From: a bacterium CG2_30_54_10
Lineage (GTDB): Bacteria; Muiribacteriota; Ozemobacteria; Ozemobacterales; Ozemobacteraceae
Reading direction: 5' to 3'
NCBI GenBank assembly: GCA_001872985.1
Contig: MNYA01000238.1
Span: 1 to 15,975 of the forward strand
Length of the DNA stretch: 15,975 nucleotides
Each line of letters begins with the position of its first letter. Position 1 is the first letter of the stretch. Below, in pieces: positions 15,913 to 15,975 of the stretch. The position numbers were made by a program, and so were the translations under genes. Under the pieces are notes generated by a model that was not told the origin of the DNA, did no database searches, and saw nothing but the letters and a program-made list of their open reading frames with translations.

Positions 15913-15975
15913 CTACAACTTGAGAAAAACCTGTGAAATTGGGGTTTTTTCAAAATCCGATTCGCTTGAAATCTG

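Noticed and set aside
15913..15920. 8-bp target duplication for the 15778-15912 element
   Set aside because: Left flank CGTTTTTG and right flank CTACAACT do not match, so none is claimed for this copy.

Overview
The window is a bacterial chromosomal segment of moderate GC content. It carries eight convincing protein genes, seven on the + strand and one on the - strand, and an unusually rich set of small dispersed repeats at the gene boundaries. A type IV pilus / type II secretion motor and a protein with a probable secretin N0-like domain suggest a Gram-negative-type envelope. I cannot place the organism more precisely. The repeat load and the domain fusions fit a poorly sampled lineage, but that is inference.

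Layout. 1-455 has no gene and holds dispersed repeats, including a complete 135-bp element (275-409) with a terminator hairpin. 456-2952 holds a tgt gene fused to an MnmC-type methyltransferase domain (two wobble-base tRNA modification activities in one polypeptide), followed by a small membrane-anchored ankyrin protein. 3154-6786 looks like an envelope cluster: a multi-pass LPG-synthase-TM/YbhN-type membrane protein without a canonical start codon, a membrane-anchored LysM protein, and a transpeptidase (penicillin-binding) protein with a very long Ala/Pro-rich and acidic linker. 7108-8517 (- strand) is a single-ring Clp-type AAA+ ATPase with a good sigma70-like promoter. 8796-10217 is a TPR protein whose start region has been split by a 135-bp element. 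10489-13593 is a PilB/GspE-type motor ATPase fused to a complete-looking histidine kinase module. 13651-15585 is a membrane-anchored protein with probable secretin-N0-like and PilN/PilO-like regions. 15778-15912 is another full repeat element.

The main structural discovery is a MITE-like family. Three full copies (275-409, 8657-8791, 15778-15912) are each exactly 135 bp. They have imperfect 15-bp terminal inverted repeats beginning GTA, and two copies are flanked by perfect 8-bp target-site duplications (CAATGCAC and CATTATGA). Each copy contains hairpins, and the best preserved also forms an intrinsic terminator. One copy inserted on the start codon of the TPR gene and duplicated it. The original Shine-Dalgarno and ATG now open a 48-codon ORF made of element sequence, which ends in an ATGA overlap with the surviving downstream start codon.

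The main protein discovery is the motor-kinase fusion. Tandem MshEN-like N-terminal regions, a full secretion/pilus ATPase core with its tetracysteine motif, a Gly/Lys/Ser linker, a DHp-like H-box and a HATPase domain with N, G1, F and G2 boxes lie in one 1034-residue chain. This suggests direct coupling of a pilus or secretion motor to phosphorelay signalling.
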